Shown here in pieces: positions 4,248 through 5,805 of a stretch of 5,805 bases of DNA (the first letter of the stretch is position 1; each line of letters begins with the position of its first letter). Under the pieces are notes generated by a model. The model saw only the letters and a program-made list of their open reading frames with translations, did not search any database and was not told where the DNA came from. The stretch covers positions 1-5,805 of the forward strand of contig JACCVK010000362.1 in NCBI GenBank assembly GCA_013698195.1, given 5' to 3'. A program made the translations under genes and the position numbers. Source of the stretch: Actinomycetota bacterium (GTDB taxonomy: Bacteria; Actinomycetota; Thermoleophilia; Gaiellales; Gaiellaceae).

Positions 4248-5333
4248 GTGACGAACAGCGTGACTTTTGACGGAGAACTGAGCGTTTTCCTGGATGCCGC
4301 CGAGGAGCGGGGTGTCGTAGGCGAGGTTGAGATCGAGACGCTTGCGTTCGAGCATGACCTCGACGACGAGGAGATCGTCGCCCTGCGCGCGGAGCTTGCT
4401 CTGCGCGAGATCGAGATCTCGTTGCCCGAGGAGCGACTCGACTCGGAGACGGTCGCTGAGGCGCAGCCGCAATACCGCGCTGAGCCAACGGTCGGGACAA
4501 CCGACTCGCTAACGCTCTTCATGAACGAGATCGGGCGTCACGAGCTGCTCACGGCTGCCGAGGAGGTCGAGCTCGCGAAGCGCGTCGAACGCGGAGAAGT
4601 AGCCGCCAAAGAGCGGATGATCAACTCGAACCTCCGCCTCGTCGTTTCGATCGCGAAGCGCTACCAGGGACACGGCCTGCCGCTGGGCGACCTGATCCAG
4701 GAGGGCATCATCGGTCTGAACCGCGCGGTCGAGAAGTTCGACTGGCGCAAGGGCTTCAAGTTCTCGACGTACGCAACCTGGTGGATCCGGCAGGCGTGTC
4801 AGCGCGCGATCGCGAACCAGGGTCGGACGATCCGGGTCCCCGCACACGTGCACGAGCGGCGCGTGAAGCTCGCGCGTGTGAGCCGGCGGCTCGAGGCCGA
4901 GACCGGCCGCGCGCCGACGCAGGAGGAGCTGGCGGACGCAGCCGGCTTCGAGCTCCAGCACGTCGAGGAGGCACTCGGCGCGGTCGAGGCGTCCGTCTCG
5001 CTCAACCAGTCGGTCGGCGAGGACGGTGACGGCGAGTTGGGCGACCTCTTTGCCGATCCGACGTCGGTCGACCCGGTCGAGGAGGCTGACGACTCGCTCC
5101 GCGGCCAGGCGGTGCGCGAGGCTCTGCAGGCTCTGCCCGAGCTCGAGCGCCGCGTGCTCGAGCTTCGTTTCGGCTTCGGCGGCGAGCAGCAGTCGCTGGA
5201 GACGATCGAGCGCGAGCTCGGCATCTCCCGCGAGCGCGTGCGGAAGTTGGAGCGGAACGCGTTCGCGCGGCTCCAGGCCGAGCTCAAGAACGTCGTCGGC
5301 GCAGCCGCAGACGAGCTCGCAGACGCCGCCTGA
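4248..5333 (+). CDS. RNA polymerase sigma factor, sigma-70 family (RpoD/SigA-like, group 1 or 2)
   Basis: With the GTG at 4248 the protein has 361 residues and directs core RNA polymerase to promoters. An acidic N-terminal segment (about 5-57, with LDAAEERGVVGEVEIE and FEHDLDDEEI) resembles the short region 1.1-like domain of actinobacterial RpoD-type factors. Region 1.2 begins at DSLTLFMNEIGRHELLT (86-102). Region 2 spans about 121-197, including NLRLVVSIAKRYQGHGLPLGD for core binding and FKFSTYATWWIRQACQRAIA (170-189) for melting and -10 contact. Region 3 covers about 200-280 and region 4 about 284-345, where LETIERELGISRERVRKLE (318-336) is the -35-binding helix-turn-helix. Compared with housekeeping factors, it has ACQ for AIT after WWIRQ, ANQG for ADQA, and RKLE for RQIE. 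These changes hint at a group 2 paralogue rather than the essential factor, but this is inference. A longer form from a GTG at 4218 is possible but would bury the ribosome site. It is followed by a hairpin and stands alone. Confidence 0.92.
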   Translation: MTNSVTFDGELSVFLDAAEERGVVGEVEIETLAFEHDLDDEEIVALRAELALREIEISLPEERLDSETVAEAQPQYRAEPTVGTTDSLTLFMNEIGRHELLTAAEEVELAKRVERGEVAAKERMINSNLRLVVSIAKRYQGHGLPLGDLIQEGIIGLNRAVEKFDWRKGFKFSTYATWWIRQACQRAIANQGRTIRVPAHVHERRVKLARVSRRLEAETGRAPTQEELADAAGFELQHVEEALGAVEASVSLNQSVGEDGDGELGDLFADPTSVDPVEEADDSLRGQAVREALQALPELERRVLELRFGFGGEQQSLETIERELGISRERVRKLERNAFARLQAELKNVVGAAADELADAA

Positions 5334-5343
5334 CCGAGAACGC

Positions 5344-5380
5344 GAACGGAGCCGTGCCGTTCAAGCCCACGGCTCCGTTC
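5344..5380. terminator. Perfect 13-bp hairpin between the convergent sigma and cupin genes
   Basis: GAACGGAGCCGTG (5344-5356) and CACGGCTCCGTTC (5368-5380) are perfect reverse complements around an 11-base loop. The hairpin starts 10 bases after the sigma-factor stop. The bases after it on the plus strand (ATATGTC) contain no T-run. Because the stem is symmetric it can serve the convergent cupin gene, whose stop is 63 bases away, as well. Confidence 0.8.
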
Positions 5381-5442
5381 ATATGTCGAGACGCTGATCC
5401 TCGAGAGGCTGGAATGTCGCTTGAGTCCAGCTGCGGCGAGCT

Positions 5443-5805
5443 TCAGTCTCCGTGCGGCAAATCAAAGCGGGCGATGATTCCCTCGTCACCGTTTTCGGGC
5501 ACTGGTCGCTCGGGATGGCGCGTCGCGACCCAGGCAACGCCCTGCTCCGGGTAGGCGACGACATCGGGAAAGCGCTTCGTCGAGATGCCGAGCAGCCGCA
5601 CCGGCTCACTCGTCGGGTTCGAGAACGTGTGCAGGCCGTCCGGGCCCTCGGGGAAGTAGACGACGTCTCCGGGCGAGAGCTCCTCGCCTTCCGGGGTGCG
5701 AACAGTCGGCGTTCCGCTAAGTACGAAGAACATCTCTTCAACGCCGTAGTGCATGTGCAACGAGCCTCCCGGCGATCCAGGCAGAAGCTCGGTCAAAGAC
5801 GCGCC
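5443..5805 (-). CDS. Cupin-domain protein (5' end beyond the right edge)
   Basis: The frame is open from the right edge to the TGA at 5443-5445, giving 120 visible residues. A TTG at 5796 could be a start, but the codons before it (Gly-Ala-Ser) continue a normal cupin N-terminal strand, so the true start most likely lies outside. Numbering from that TTG, cupin motif 1 is GGSLHMHYGVEEMFFVLSG (10-28) with metal ligands H14, H16 and E20, and motif 2 is GDVVYFPEGPDGLHTFSN (43-60) with H56. The complete ligand set suggests a metal-binding beta-barrel. The tail after about residue 72 (KRFPDVVAYPEQG) resembles that of small actinobacterial cupin_2 proteins, where a similar segment follows the barrel. 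Cupins include isomerases, dioxygenases and sugar or ligand sensors; nothing here picks one. It is cytoplasmic with no signal visible, and convergent with the sigma gene. Confidence 0.85.
   Translation of the reverse strand, partial: GASLTELLPGSPGGSLHMHYGVEEMFFVLSGTPTVRTPEGEELSPGDVVYFPEGPDGLHTFSNPTSEPVRLLGISTKRFPDVVAYPEQGVAWVATRHPERPVPENGDEGIIARFDLPHGD

Overview
The window looks like chromosomal DNA of a high-GC actinobacterium. The codon use strongly favours G or C in third positions. The style of the sigma factor, the lysine-rich family 5 binding protein, the UBP-type zinc finger and the cupin recalls Thermoleophilia (Gaiellales or Solirubrobacterales). That class assignment is an inference from memory of such proteins, not a search result.

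Layout from left to right: (1) the first 75 codons of a RibD-C/dihydrofolate-reductase-like reductase on the minus strand, cut by the left edge; (2) a 333-base divergent intergenic region with several small repeats; (3) a LysR-type regulator on the plus strand; (4) a 411-base gene-poor leader region; (5) a secreted family 5 (oligopeptide/dipeptide-type) ABC solute-binding protein on the plus strand, closed by a strong hairpin terminator; (6) a small stand-alone UBP-type zinc finger protein on the minus strand; (7) a sigma-70 family factor with regions 1.2 to 4 on the plus strand, closed by a perfect 13-bp hairpin; (8) a cupin-domain protein on the minus strand whose 5' end runs off the right edge.

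The window does not form one operon. Genes are mostly single transcription units in alternating orientation: two divergent pairs (reductase/LysR and zinc finger/sigma) and two convergent pairs (binding protein/zinc finger and sigma/cupin). A GC-rich hairpin sits between the members of each convergent pair. The LysR protein probably controls itself and/or the divergent reductase gene, as is usual for the family. The binding protein has no permease or ATPase gene beside it here, so its transporter partners must lie elsewhere, if they exist.

I see no mobile element, tRNA, rRNA, CRISPR array or defence cassette, and no clear new multi-gene system. The points most worth a second look are the bacterial UBP zinc finger divergent from a sigma factor gene, the structured leader of the binding-protein gene, and the small repeats and a start-stop-overlapping short ORF in front of lysR.
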